A DNA stretch of 64,000 bases from Tetradesmus obliquus (Eukaryota > Chlorophyta > Chlorophyceae > Sphaeropleales > Scenedesmaceae). The notes under the pieces are model-generated. The model saw nothing but the letters and a program-made list of their open reading frames with translations. It was not told where the DNA came from and ran no database searches. The translations under genes and the position numbers were made by a program. This document shows, piece after piece, positions 12,041 through 23,700 of the stretch (within the stretch, counting starts at the first letter, position 1; every line of letters starts with the position of its first letter). The stretch is from positions 1,302,001 to 1,366,000 of the forward strand of contig CP126198.1 in assembly GCA_030272155.1 (NCBI GenBank), written 5' to 3'.

Positions 12041-15000
12041 ATGAATGGGTTGCTGCGCAGCACCAGTCACTTGGCCAGGCCTGCGGTCTGTGGACTGAAG
12101 GCGTGCCCTGTGTTGGTCAGCAGGCCTGTTCGAGCTGATGTGCGGACTCGGGCCCTGTCGGAGGCAGCAGGGCCTGGTGCTGCTAAGTTGAAGCCTTTTG
12201 TAGGGACCAACTGCTACTACCTGTTGGTGGGTGCTTGCTGTCACTGCTGAAGCCTGCCAACCAGCTGTGCACAGCGCTGTAGCTGCTGCAGCTGCCTGCA
12301 TCAAGTGACCAACATGCACATGCGCATGTGATGCACCGGTCAACAGCGCAGGCACAATAAGCTCTTTGATAGATATCAAAGCAAGAATAGTAACATTGCC
12401 ACAGAAGGAACCACGTCAAATGGCATGGGCAACAGGTGTCAAGTGCGGCCTGCATGCATATCAGGACAACCTGGCCACCTCTGACTGGCTGGTGCATGCA
12501 TGTGCATTCTTTGCTGCTATGCCTCAACAGGAGAGAGCCATCAAGGGTGAGTGGAAGTGTGTGGATGACACTCTGGACTTCGTGCACAAGACAGGCTTCA
12601 ACGTGCTGCGCATCTGGGCCTTCAACGATGGTGAAGGAGACGGCAAGCTGCAGGCGACAAGAGGTGTGCACCTCTAGCATGCGCACTAGTTCCAAACTCA
12701 GCCAGTAGCCCTGTTGCTGACCACTACATTTAAATGACAGCTGTGCGGGCGGCTGCATAAAACACTGTTCAGGCGAGGCAGCGCATATGTTCTGCTGTGA
12801 CCTGACAAGGCAGCAGCCCCTCAGGCTCTCAATCTGCTGCAAGAGGATGGCCGCTGCAGGAGCTGCCATTTTAATGCATGCCGTCAACATAATAGCAATG
12901 TAGCGAAGTGCTGACTGCACCAGCAAGCTGAAGTGGCAGAAAAGGACATTGTCATCAATTTGCATGTCCTCCTGCAGGTCTGCTTGATCCAAAGAATGAG
13001 AAGGCTCTAAAGGCGTTTGATACGCTGCTGGACAAGGTTGAAGCGTTTAACAAGCGGGATGGCATAGTTGCCGGCGTCAATGACATCAAGCTGATGATGA
13101 CGCTCACCAACTGCGTTAATGACTACGGCGGCATGCAGCAGTACGTCAGGTGGGTTACCACAGCGGCTGTGGCACATTTTGCGGCCGCGAAGGTGCCACA
13201 GCAGCTGCCAGCACGGGGCTGGTGCCTGGGTGCCTGAAGTCTGCACTGTAGTTGTAGCTGCAGCTGCAGCTGCTAGCCTGCACTGCATGCTGCAGCGCAT
13301 TCCAAGGCAGTTGCCATGGAGAGGATCCTCATGTTTTTTTGACAGACCGGCAGCTGGCCTGGTTGGCAACCAGCGTTGGACTGTGTGAAAACACCCCAGC
13401 AGTAGTGTGCTGCAAGTGTCCGTAACTCAACATATCATGGCAATCTTGTAGCCTATGCACATGCGCAAGCCTGCTCGGTAAACTGACGTAGCCTGTTGAG
13501 CTGACATCCCTGACATGCATGCTACATTCACAGGTGGGCCTGGGATGAAAAAGAAAAGAAAGAAGAAAGACGCCCCGGCCCCGGCATGATTGCCGACGTG
13601 AAAAGCCCGGATGGCAAAACAGTGAAAAAGTTTGATAACATGGAGCGCTTTGAGTTCTTCATCAGGAACAGCGCTGACAAAGACTTCAACAAAGCTGCTG
13701 ATACCGCACAAGGCTACTTCATGCAGTATGTGGAGGACATGGTGAAGCACTGCAAAGACAAGTAAGAAGTGCCGTGGCAAGATTGTAAGGAAACTAAAGT
13801 TTCCTTACAATCTTTATGCTGTAATGGACCCCGCAAGCCTTGCTGCCTGCTTAGCTGGTGGGCTGGTGGGGAAGCAGTGATGTCTGCACAGCAGGCAGCA
13901 ATGAAGGGGAGCATTGCCTGGGAGTGCCTTGTCTCTGTTAACCACAGCTAAATTGCAGCTGATTTCATCCAGCAGCTGCTGCTGTACCATCAGCAGCAGC
14001 ACAGCAGTTCAGTCCCAGCATGATGTCAGATGGGATCAGTAACCAAAGCCCTGTGTACCACCAGACGCGGCAATGTGACATATCATGTCCTATGTCACAT
14101 ATGTCACATGCCATGTCATTTTTGTCACTGTGGCGCTTGCAGGAAACGGACCTGCATCCACTCCTGGGACATCTGCAACGAGCCTCGCAACAAGAAAACC
14201 CCCAATGATAACAGGGCAGTTGGGGACTGGGTGCACAAAGTGGCAGAAAAAATAAAGGAGACTGACCACAAAAGCCTCGTGACAATTGGCAGCGAGGGCT
14301 TTTTTGGGCCAAAAGGTTTGTGTCACATTGGAAAGCTGTATAGTTGATTATTGCTTCTGCAAAGTTCTATGCAAGAAATGGGCTTGCAGCTAGCTTGCAA
14401 GCACTGCAACGTTGGTTAACCAAGCACAACCATAACACCTGCTTGCATACATATGTGTGCACCCAATAATACAAGACAATACACCTTCAGGACTGAAACC
14501 TGCCTCAGGCACTAGCCCAGCGAGCCGATACTCCGCTTATGAGGGTTTTGGTAGTATTTGTACCCAGTCTGTCCTTTGTTGTTTGGGCAATTGTAACCAC
14601 CCGCGCAAGTCCGTCAATTTGAGTTGCTTTCATACTGTGTTACATACAACTTGAAGTTGCAACACAACACAACACAACACAACACAACACAACACAACAC
14701 AACACAACACTAACCACATGCTGATCTTACTTGTTGCTGCTGCAACCTACAACCTGTGTGTTCAAAGTTTCACTTCAACAAACACGAGGACATCATGTGC
14801 TGCTCTGCTGCTGATGCATGTCTGCATATGCGCACTGTCTTATTGCAGTTGACGACGGAAAAGACTGGCAGGAGCACAACCCCAACCCCAACTGGAATGA
14901 AGGCTGCAACTGGATCTACGAGTGCAAGAGCCCTTACATTGACTTTGTGTGCATTCACGCATGGGCAGACCAGTGGAAAGATGACGTTTACAACCATCAC

Positions 15001-16118
15001 CGGCTCGGCAACAACCCCGAAGACCCTAAGGGCTGGCTAGAGTGAGTGCCTGAGCAACTTGAAACGAATGCAGCCTGATGCTGCAAACAGCGCCGTTTTT
15101 TTAGCGTGATAACACCACTCCATGCAGATCATCGGGTAGATGCATTTGATGCATCAACCAGTGAAGCTTAGTGCTGCGCCTAGCGAGACAGGCCCTGTCT
15201 CGAGTCCCCCAAGAGCGCTGCAACATCATGATATCAAGCAGCATGTCCACCAACAACCGCAAGCCACCTGCAGTGCACATACATAGCAGCCATGCAGCCC
15301 AATTACTTGGGCTTGCAAGTGGCATGCTGGCAGCAACCAAGTACTGTGCATTGTGTTGTGTCACACACAGGTTCAACAAGCAGTGGCTGGAGAGGCACAT
15401 TGAGGCAGCCGCTAAGGAGCTGGGCGGCAAGCCGCTGGTGCTGCAGGAGTACAACATGCCAGCGTGCGATCAGAGGACGGAGCTGTTTGAACTCGTGAGC
15501 TGCTTCAAACTGCACACCGTAACCTGCCCGGCCGTACAATTCTCAGTTGTTGCGTGTGCTGGGTGGCTACAGCTGGGAATGTACTGCCACTGCAGCGTCT
15601 ACAGACACCAACTCATTGTGGCTTGGCCCAGCTGCACATGCGTTACTGCAATGCAGCGCAGACATGTCGGGTGTGCAAAATGCCCGCAGCCACAAATTGT
15701 GACAACGCAACTGCTGTGGCAGATCTGTCTGGCAATTGAGTCGTCTAGACCATTAGATCTGGTCTGATAGTGCAGCGAAGTCGCATTGCATTCCCTCACA
15801 TGTTGCTACCTTGAAGGTACAGCGTCAGTGATGCTACATGCATCTGCATGTGCATTGGTTGTGCAGAACTGACATAGCCCCTGCTGCCATGCAATTCAAC
15901 CATCTGCTTGTGGTGAGCAGGTGGGCAAAAAGCTCACGGATGCCAACAGCCCCCTCATTGGCGTGATGTGCTGGATGCTGGCGGCTAACGGCGCCATCAA
16001 GCCGGAGGATGCAGACCCATACACGATGCTGCCAGGGACAGATGTCAAGCCTAACCCAGACCTGGTGCCTCTCAACAAGCTGTGCAACAGCGTCAACTTG
16101 AAGCCTCCCACAACTTAA
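12041..16118 (+). CDS. Mannan endo-1,4-beta-mannosidase (GH5), eight exons
   Basis: The enzyme cleaves internal beta-1,4 bonds of mannans, likely in cell-wall or storage polysaccharide turnover. Exons 12041-12226, 12531-12663, 12978-13149, 13534-13761, 14143-14315, 14849-15041, 15371-15494 and 15921-16118 join in phase to 468 residues. Family signs in order: FVGTNCYYL strand 1, VLRIWAFNDG after strand 2, HSWDICNEPR with the acid/base glutamate, IDFVCIHAWADQW with the strand-6 histidine, and KPLVLQEYN with the nucleophile glutamate. This order and the WAFNDG and DQW motifs are those of plant-type GH5 subfamily 7 mannanases. About 55 residues rich in Arg, Ser and Ala precede the barrel and could be an organelle or secretory presequence. 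The join between exons 1 and 2 lacks a few residues usual in the family, so a small exon may be missed. The gene looks intact. Confidence 0.85.
13781..13812. repeat. 14-bp perfect hairpin in mannanase intron 4
   Basis: GATTGTAAGGAAAC (13781-13794) and GTTTCCTTACAATC (13799-13812) pair perfectly around a four-base loop (TAAA). It starts 19 bases after the splice donor at 13762. It may be a remnant of a very small foldback element or an RNA structure near the donor. Confidence 0.8.
14661..14710. repeat. (AACAC)n microsatellite
   Basis: Ten uninterrupted copies of AACAC in mannanase intron 5. It stands out because nearly all other microsatellites in the window are CAG/CTG. Confidence 0.95.
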
Positions 16119-16181
16119 GCCGGGTGCTGCTGCGAGGAGCAGGGGTTGGTATGCAGCACTGATGTGCACGAGTAATAGTAA

Positions 16182-16186
16182 TGTAA
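16182..16186 (+). promoter_or_regulatory. Candidate polyadenylation signal of the mannanase
   Basis: TGTAA lies 64 bases after the stop codon. TGTAA is the usual near-upstream polyadenylation element of green-algal nuclear genes. A five-base match occurs often by chance, so this is only a candidate. Confidence 0.35.
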
Positions 16187-16197
16187 AGGGGCGCGCT

Positions 16198-16603
16198 GCA
16201 AGGGGGTGTTCAGGGGACCTTGTATGGTTGGGCTGATACGTAACCATATTTATAGCAGACATGGTTGGGAATGCTCACGCTGAGCTGTAGCTGATGAGAT
16301 GCTTGTGTGGTGGGTACAACGCATGCAGATATGGCAGCAGCTGCAGCAGCAGGTAGCAGAGGGGAACTACTGCTGCACAGCAGAAGGTGTCGTGGTTGAA
16401 GGTCAACAGGCCACGCTCAACTAAGCCAAATGCATCTGCTAGAACCAGGTGCTGTTGTGCGGCGCTGCTTTGCATGGGTGATGTGGATGAATGCTGTTGG
16501 CAAGGGGTGTACAGAAGACCCTGTATGGTTTGGAATGCTCAAGCTGAGCTGAGCTGATGAAATGCTTTGGTGGGTTCAACGCATGCTGCACATGGCACAG
16601 ATG
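16198..16603. repeat. Diverged direct duplication in the mannanase 3' flank
   Basis: About 105 bases around 16205-16335 recur at about 16500-16600: both run from AAGGGGTGT through CTGTATGGTT and GGAATGCTCA to CAACGCATGC. The copies differ at many positions. The interval to 16967 holds no supported gene. Confidence 0.65.
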
Positions 16604-16967
16604 GCAGGAAGAAGTCATGCGGGGAATGTGCTGTAAAAACACATGTGTGACTATTATGGTTGACTTTGGGGTGCTGGGTTTACACGGCATGATGCCATAT
16701 TGTTCCCCACAACACGTACTGTGAAGGACAGTATCAGCCGCAACTGCTACTTTGTCCCACTCTGCAAGAGCGAAAGCAACATTATGGCCACCTGTGCCCT
16801 GCTGTGTACATGCATCAAGTAAACCTGAAATATATGTTTCTTTTATGGCGCAACCTCACCTGTTTTTTGCCTGCAGTAATATGTAGTGACTATAATTGGG
16901 GGTGAGGACGTTGGGCCCCCCTGGAGGGGACGCCCTGCAGGCGTCCCCCGTCCTCTGGCCATTATAT

Positions 16968-19803
16968 CACTATGGTCAAGGCCCATCCACAACTCATCCA
17001 CAAATCGTCCACATCAGGTCATCCACAGTGCCATCCACAGCGGACTACGGCCATCCACAGGCCATCCACATCCGTCTGGGTCCACATGGCGTGTGGATGA
17101 ACTTCGCACACTTGTGGATGAAGTTGTGGATAGCGTAAACCAGCCTCGGATCATTGATTAAACATGTTCAACAATGATATATAACAATAATCGATGATTT
17201 CGCGTCGCGCTGGCGCCGGGTACGCGAGCACAGCGTGCAGCAACAGAAGCAGCAGCAGGTACAAAGCTTGCAAGGCCAAGTCACTGCTGCTCCTGCTGCA
17301 CCTATAGTACCAGGCCACATGTACACAAAAAACAGACAAGAATGCCGCAAGATGTGCTATGTCCCTGCAACGCAACACCATGCTGTGACCTGCCACATGC
17401 AACCTGAACCATTGTGTTCTGTCTGATGCTGCTCAGTCAGTAGCATGCTGCTTGCCACTCCAGCAGCCCGTCTTGCTGTGTCAGGCCCTAAGCTGCTGCT
17501 AAACCGTGCGTTTGATGGAATGAAAGCTCCACGATGCCTGCTTGCTGCAGCAACACATAGCATGCAACTCGGTAACCTGCACATCAGCTTGCACTGCACT
17601 GGGCAAGTCAGCAGCAGTCGCAGTAGCAGCAGCAGCAACAACAAAGGCAGCAAAGTGTTTTAGGGGTCTGTGTTGTACGTGCAACTGCTACAGCAGCGCT
17701 GCTGCTGTCAAACCCCCATGCAGGAATTGTACAACTTCGCTGCTTCTTGAAGGAGTGGCCGGCCGCTGCTGCTGCTTCTCAGCATAGAAGCACTGGCATA
17801 TCAAGACCCCACACAACATGTGGCGCAAGTCTGACGCTGCTACTGCTGCGGAGGTGATCTGACACTAGGCAGGCATGCGATCTGTGTTGCGCTGCAGAAC
17901 CCTGGATGGCGCCCTGCATGCTCAACCTTGCACGTACCTGTCAACAAGTTCCAGACTGTTGTTGACAGTGAGATTGTTGTGCGCGAGTAAAGCCGTCGCG
18001 CTGCAGGCTGCTTGCCTGCAAACAGCCCGATGCACTGGACGAACCTGCAGCAAACCATCACGTGTGGTGAGTGCTGTGCAAACGGCAGCTGCTACTGCAT
18101 TGATGCTTGCAGGCACCCCGTGGCGCGACCCAAGCCAACATGCATCACAGGTGCTGCTGCTGCTTCTGCTGCCAGTGTTACCGTGATGTCGTGCGCATGC
18201 AGGGCAGCCGCTGCAGCAGCTAGTGCCATCACATGCTACTGCAGCCACTGCCAGCTGTTGTCGTTGCTGTGCACTGCCTCTGGGGTCATGTAGCTGTCGC
18301 TGAACCTGTGCTTCTGCTGTACACCTGGCAGCAGATCCTCTCACCTGGCATCAAGCTGTTGCAGCCGCTGAGTGTGCTGTTGTTGCTTGACATCATCAGC
18401 GCAGCTTCACAACTTGGCATCTAATTCAAGGAATGTAGCCGTGGCAGCCTTTGCGCAGTGTTAAAATGTGCACAAATGCGATCCGTAAGCCATGCATGCG
18501 CAACAACATACATGTGAATTCATGCATGTTCAGTATGCCACACAGCACTGCTTCACTTGCGCTACCGTGACAAAGCTGTTGCGGGCTAAGCGTTGACCCT
18601 ACGGCTGATTGCCCCTCACAAATCCACCGCTGACTGCCTGCAGGACAAGATGCACATGCGTGCAGAGGGACTGCAGTCCGCTGCTGTGCTCGGGTCAGCT
18701 GCTGATGTCACCACCTGCCTAGTGGCTTGCACAGCTTGCTCACCTGCTGTCTGCTGCTTTACGTTGTGGTGCAACAGCAGATCCAGCGTCCAGGATTTGC
18801 CGCCCACACATGTGTGCTTTGGCGTGCATGTATGTTGTGGATGCCTGCTGCTGCTCCTGCTGCTGTGCAACTCCTGCTGCATCAGCTGGCACTAGTGTGG
18901 TCAACGCTGCAATAACGCTGCTAGAAACATAGAGTATGTTTATATAGTAACGAATGAAGCAGGCGCACGACAGTGATGGGCCCAGGATCACCCACAACAG
19001 CCATGGTTGCTGTTGGTAGCAGCACTGTTGATCTGGCTGATCCTGGGCTGGTCACTTGCATTAAACCTGTTGTACTCATTGTAATCGCTACGACGTGATA
19101 TTTTGCGTGAAGATGTCGTCATCAATCGCTGTAAAAGCAGCCCGGCAGGTACGCTGCAACCCCTCACGATGCTGTGTACGCAGGCATTACTCAGGCGCAG
19201 TTGAAAGCAGGTCCATTGAAGTCAAAGCTTCACTTTCATATGTTGCGCTTGCATCAGCCATGGGGTGCTCCGCATGAGGGTGGGCTGTCAGTTCCAAACC
19301 ACGATGTTTGAACAGATGTCAGGAGCGCGACCAATGCTGTCAGGCGCATTCTTTCTAACAAACTGTTTGATTCGAAAATTTATTACAAATGGGCGCCCAG
19401 TTTGTGCTGGCAGCAAGATGTGCCATCGGCACACCAAGTGCTTCAGCCCAGTCCTGCAGGGTTGCAAGGGAACTGCAGTAGTACAACAACCACGGCTGAA
19501 CGATTATAAGTAATAAGAAAGTAGCATAGTCTGCCTCTACCGTGCATGTGTCCTGCCAGGCCTGCACCTGCACCTGACATCTGGGGCCCCCCAGGAGGGG
19601 CTCCTGCAGTACAACTGTTGCGGCTGCACAGGTGTGCTGTCCTTGAATAACCATAGAATGCACTTAAAAACACATCCACGGCATCAATTACAGCTTCTGT
19701 GAGCAGCCACTGAACAGTCATCCACAGCAGCATGCTGTGGATGCACCAGTCAGGCGCTGTGGACGACTTGAGGATGGTTTGTGGATCAGGCTTGGCCATA
19801 GTG
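16968..19803. mobile_element. Non-autonomous CACTA transposon (2,836 bp, TSD TAT)
   Basis: The left end reads CACTATGGTCAAG and the right end CTTGGCCATAGTG, whose reverse complement is CACTATGGCCAAG. TAT at 16965-16967 is repeated as TAT at 19804-19806, a three-base target duplication as expected for CACTA (EnSpm) elements. The left 170 bases hold eleven TCCACA-type repeats and the right 110 bases hold several in both orientations. The interior has no transposase; it contains fragments such as VNKFQTVVDSEIVVRE at about 17940-17990 and a hydrophobic frame at 18301-18422, which may be captured gene pieces but are not identified. Ends and subterminal repeats match those of the 16.5-kb element, so it is probably mobilised in trans by that family. 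Confidence 0.9.
16986..17135. repeat. Left subterminal TCCACA array of the small CACTA element
   Basis: Copies of CATCCACA, GTCCACA or the inverse TGTGGAT occur every 10-20 bases, first on one strand (to about 17075) and then on the other (17088-17135). In CACTA elements such arrays bind the TnpA-type protein. Binding here is inferred. Confidence 0.8.
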
Positions 19804-20196
19804 TATGTGGGCGGGCTGGGCACTTATAATTCTAAAGCGCAAGATTCAGCGACTGCATAGGCCCAAAGCGCTCTAAATAACTTTGTTTCGATATAACAAA
19901 CATATTTCTGCGATCTGATGCAGGCTAGTGCTGTGCAACAGCAGCCCGAGTGTTGTGACGCCTTTAACGTGACACTGCGAGCACCACAGCTGCTTAATCG
20001 GCTGCAATCACAGCACGATGTCGACTATATGCTTTGTGGTAAAGCCAACGGGATGCATTTGAGCACACCTGCGCGTGTTTGCGTCAACACTTGCCTGTGG
20101 GCACTGCTGGCGCAGTGGAGCTTCGGTGCCATCGTGCTTTTGAGCCGTATGCAGGCCTCGAAATGCGGTATGTAGTACGATCGTTTGATACTGAGT
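19804..20196. other. Upstream flank of the recombinase gene
   Basis: No gene is visible between the CACTA right end and the ATG at 20197. The promoter of the tyrosine-recombinase gene should lie here; I recognise no motif. Confidence 0.4.
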
Positions 20197-20686
20197 ATGT
20201 CACGCATGGGCAAGCCAGTGCGAGCCCGTAAGCCTTCCGCAAAGGTAGCTGCGCAAGAAAGCAACAAACAGGATGGCACAGCTCGTGAGAAGGCCACCTT
20301 TGAGGGGCACAAGACTTCTAGGGGCACTAGCAAGGCTGTGCTGGTCCGAGCAGCAAAGGCGGGAGGCAAGCTGGTAGCCCGCGTGGGGACGACTGCTGGT
20401 GCTGCTGCAGGAGAGCTGGATGACGCCCATGGACCCAGGTGTGCGGATTCTACATGAAAGTGTTCCTCTGAGTAGGTGTTTTTTGTGCCTGGAACATGCC
20501 CAGCAGTTCTCAGCTTGGTGCTGGGCAACACAGCCTGTGAGCAGTCTGCTGCAGTACTGCCTGCAGCTGCCCGCCTGACTAGTCAGTGGCAAAAGCAGGA
20601 AAGGGCTGTGTACGCCATTCACCTGGCTGGCTCTCTATGCCGATCTCCATGCGCGCACCCATCAGCACGACCTCAGCTTGCTGACA

Positions 20687-20728
<42 letters not shown>

Positions 20729-23700
20729 GCTGCCGCTGTTGCTGTCTTTGTCGGGGTATTGAGTTTAGGGTGACCGCAGAACGTATCGCCAGTTTGCAGG
20801 CAAGGAAGCACGCCACGATACCCAAGAGCACCACCGACACATACTCCACCGGCATCAGGAAGTGGGAGGTAAGACAGCAGCAATCTGGAAATCAGAACCC
20901 AACCGGCTGCAGGGCAGCGCTGCAGTTACGACGGCATGGCAGCACTTTCATTTGAAAAAAAACCGCAGCTGCAGGGCAGCACTAGTGACGCGGTTCAGAA
21001 CCAGCACAGCTGCAGAACACCGCAGTTCAGTTTCTGATGGCAGCAGGGCTGCACTGCTGAATACCAGCACAGCTGCAAAGCAGCACTGTAGTCTAGTACC
21101 AGCACAACTGCAGTGCTCTTGACAGTCACTGGCTGCCTGTCACTGCCAGCATCATTGTAAGCATCACTGCGAGCAAAACTTCAACCTGCAACGGCTGTAG
21201 AGATGGTGCTGGCAGCATCCCATTGTGTAAGAAGTAAAAGCTGTCTGACTTTTGTGGGATTCTCTGATGCCCTGCTATGTCCTGGCATTGCAGCTTCTGA
21301 TGTGTGTTTGGCATGCCTGCCTGCCTGCCTGCCTGCCGGCATGCACACTTTGCAGTGGTTCCTGAAGTACGACAGCCAGGGCAAGGAGCGCCCTGCTCCC
21401 TGGTCAAGCGACCTGCTGTCTACAGCCGGACAAGCAGCAGCATGCGATTGCCTTGAATGGCTGCAGGAGGGTGCACCAGGCTACAAGCGGGAGAGCAATG
21501 CTGGGCGCCCGCGAAAGGAGGTCCTGGTGAGTGCTGTCTTGTGGTGTGATGATGTCGTGATGCCGCTGCTGACAACCCTAGGCAGACAAACAACAGTTGC
21601 CATGGCAGGTGACCACTGCTGATGTGATACGCGTGCATAGCAGCCAACAACATGCAATGGCAGGTGCAACACACACTTGTTGAAGATCGGCAGTAACATG
21701 TAGGTGCAACAATGTTCTCGCCTCTCCCTTACCCCCACTGCTGTTGCTGTATGCAGTCACTGTCGGTGCTGGAGCAGCAGCACAGTGCCATGGCGTGGGT
21801 GTACTCCAATCAGCGTGCCGGCTACCTGGCGCAGCCAGGCGCTGACCCCGCAGTGGTTGCAGCCCTCCACCGCACGCTCCTAGAGACCACTCCATACGAC
21901 CTGACCTATGGCACAGTCAAGGCGGAGCTGACAGCCAAGGGAGAGCGCAGCAAAACTGTAGACCCGCAACATGGCACCCTCAAGGACACGTACAACAGGG
22001 ACGAGTACGAGGACATCATCACTGAGATGATGGCTGAGGGCACGTATGAGTCTGACAGGCTGGCAGCAATGTCGACCTGGGCGCACAGCTCTGTGGGCCG
22101 CTCTGATGACGTGCGGCTGTTCTTCCTGTCAGACCTGATCGCCCCGCAGTACATCCTAGCAGTGGGTGAGTAGATGCTTGTAAGCTGTGTGCTTGCAAAG
22201 GTGCCATAGCACAAGTGCAAGTGGTGAAAACCTGTTATTTGGCATCTTGTGGATAGTTATTCTTAGCCAGCAAGTAGCTGCGGCATTTGAACGATGTGTG
22301 TGTGTGACGGAACGGGTGCGCACTGCGGCTGGCAGCGTCTGACCTGACCGTGCGTGCCTGTCTGTCGTATCTGTAGTTGTTAGCAGTATTTTCTTTTTTG
22401 GCTTGGCAGCAGCTAGCTCTTGCATGCTGCAGGCTGTCCTGCAGGCTGTCCTGCAGGCTGTCCTGCAGGCTGTGCTGCATGCTCTGCTGCACGCTGTGCT
22501 GCAGGCTGTGCTGCAGGCTGTGCTGCATGTGTCCAACGAACATGACTGACAGTTGTCCTGATGTCCCTTGGTGACTGCAGGGCCAGCCAACTGCTATGTG
22601 CTGCCACTGGTGCTGAAGGGCGGCAAGGCCATGTCAAGCGAAAAGCCAGGTTACTCAGGGTGCATCCGCGCCCGGGACCCCCTGCTGTGCCCACTCAGGG
22701 CGCTGGGCTACCACCTGATGCACCGCTTCACGCTACAGAACAAGCTCTTTCCTGATCCCAGGTAGTTACCGCAAGCCACAGGGTTTGCCAGCAAGTTCAG
22801 GACAAGAGTAGAGGAACGGGCAGCTGCCGCGCGTAACAGCCGCTGTGTTGCTGCTGTGCGTTGAACACGATCGAAACAACCGTCACAAAAACAAACAACA
22901 CAACGTCATGCCTGCATGCGGCCTTGCTGACAATGCCCGTGTGCATGATTGCAGGAAGAAGAAGGAGTGGCTGTCTGCGGCGCTGTTCCCTGGCCAGGGC
23001 AACCCCAACCAGAACATCAGCTACGAGGTGCACAGCAGCGACCTCAAGGCGGCGCTGAAACGGTTGGACCTGGCGTTCAGCAAGGTCACTCACATCTTCA
23101 GGGTGGGAGGCGCCAGGCACCTGGACCAGTACGGGGTGGACGACGCGGTGCGTACTGCCTGTGGTGGCCTGCTTGCACATGCACAGGCATTGCAGATAGT
23201 GCCACAACCTTTGAAGTACTGGTATGAGTGCTTTGGCGTGCAGACACTCGAGATCATCAGTTTGTGTTGAGATTGCTTGGCCTCTTATATCAGCTGCTGC
23301 GCTGTTGCAGGTGATCCAGCGCATGGGGAAGTGGCTGCACCAGGCCATGTACAGGTACTACCTGACCATGTTCAAGACAGAGGGGCTGCTTGGGGCGGCT
23401 GACTGGCCACACGCTCAGGCCAAGGACTTCGGCCACTTCTGGCACGAGCGCTTTGAGATCAACATGCCTGATTGGATGATCACCAAGGTCAGCTAGGCAA
23501 TGAAGGGGGGCAGGGGCTGTGCAATAGCACAATTTGATTATGGTATTGAACTTTGGCTGCAAGTGTGTTGTTGTTTACACCTTGCAGCGTTGGCTGTTTG
23601 ATTTGTGTGAGGGGTGTCAAACTGTCAGTACAGCAAACTGCACAGCAATGCCGAAAGGCATCAGAACATGCTATATAACCTGTGTGTTGCATGCAGCATG

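Noticed and set aside
17875..18424. A gene inside the small CACTA element
   Set aside because: A few protein-like fragments exist but no chain of exons with matching phases, and no family match.
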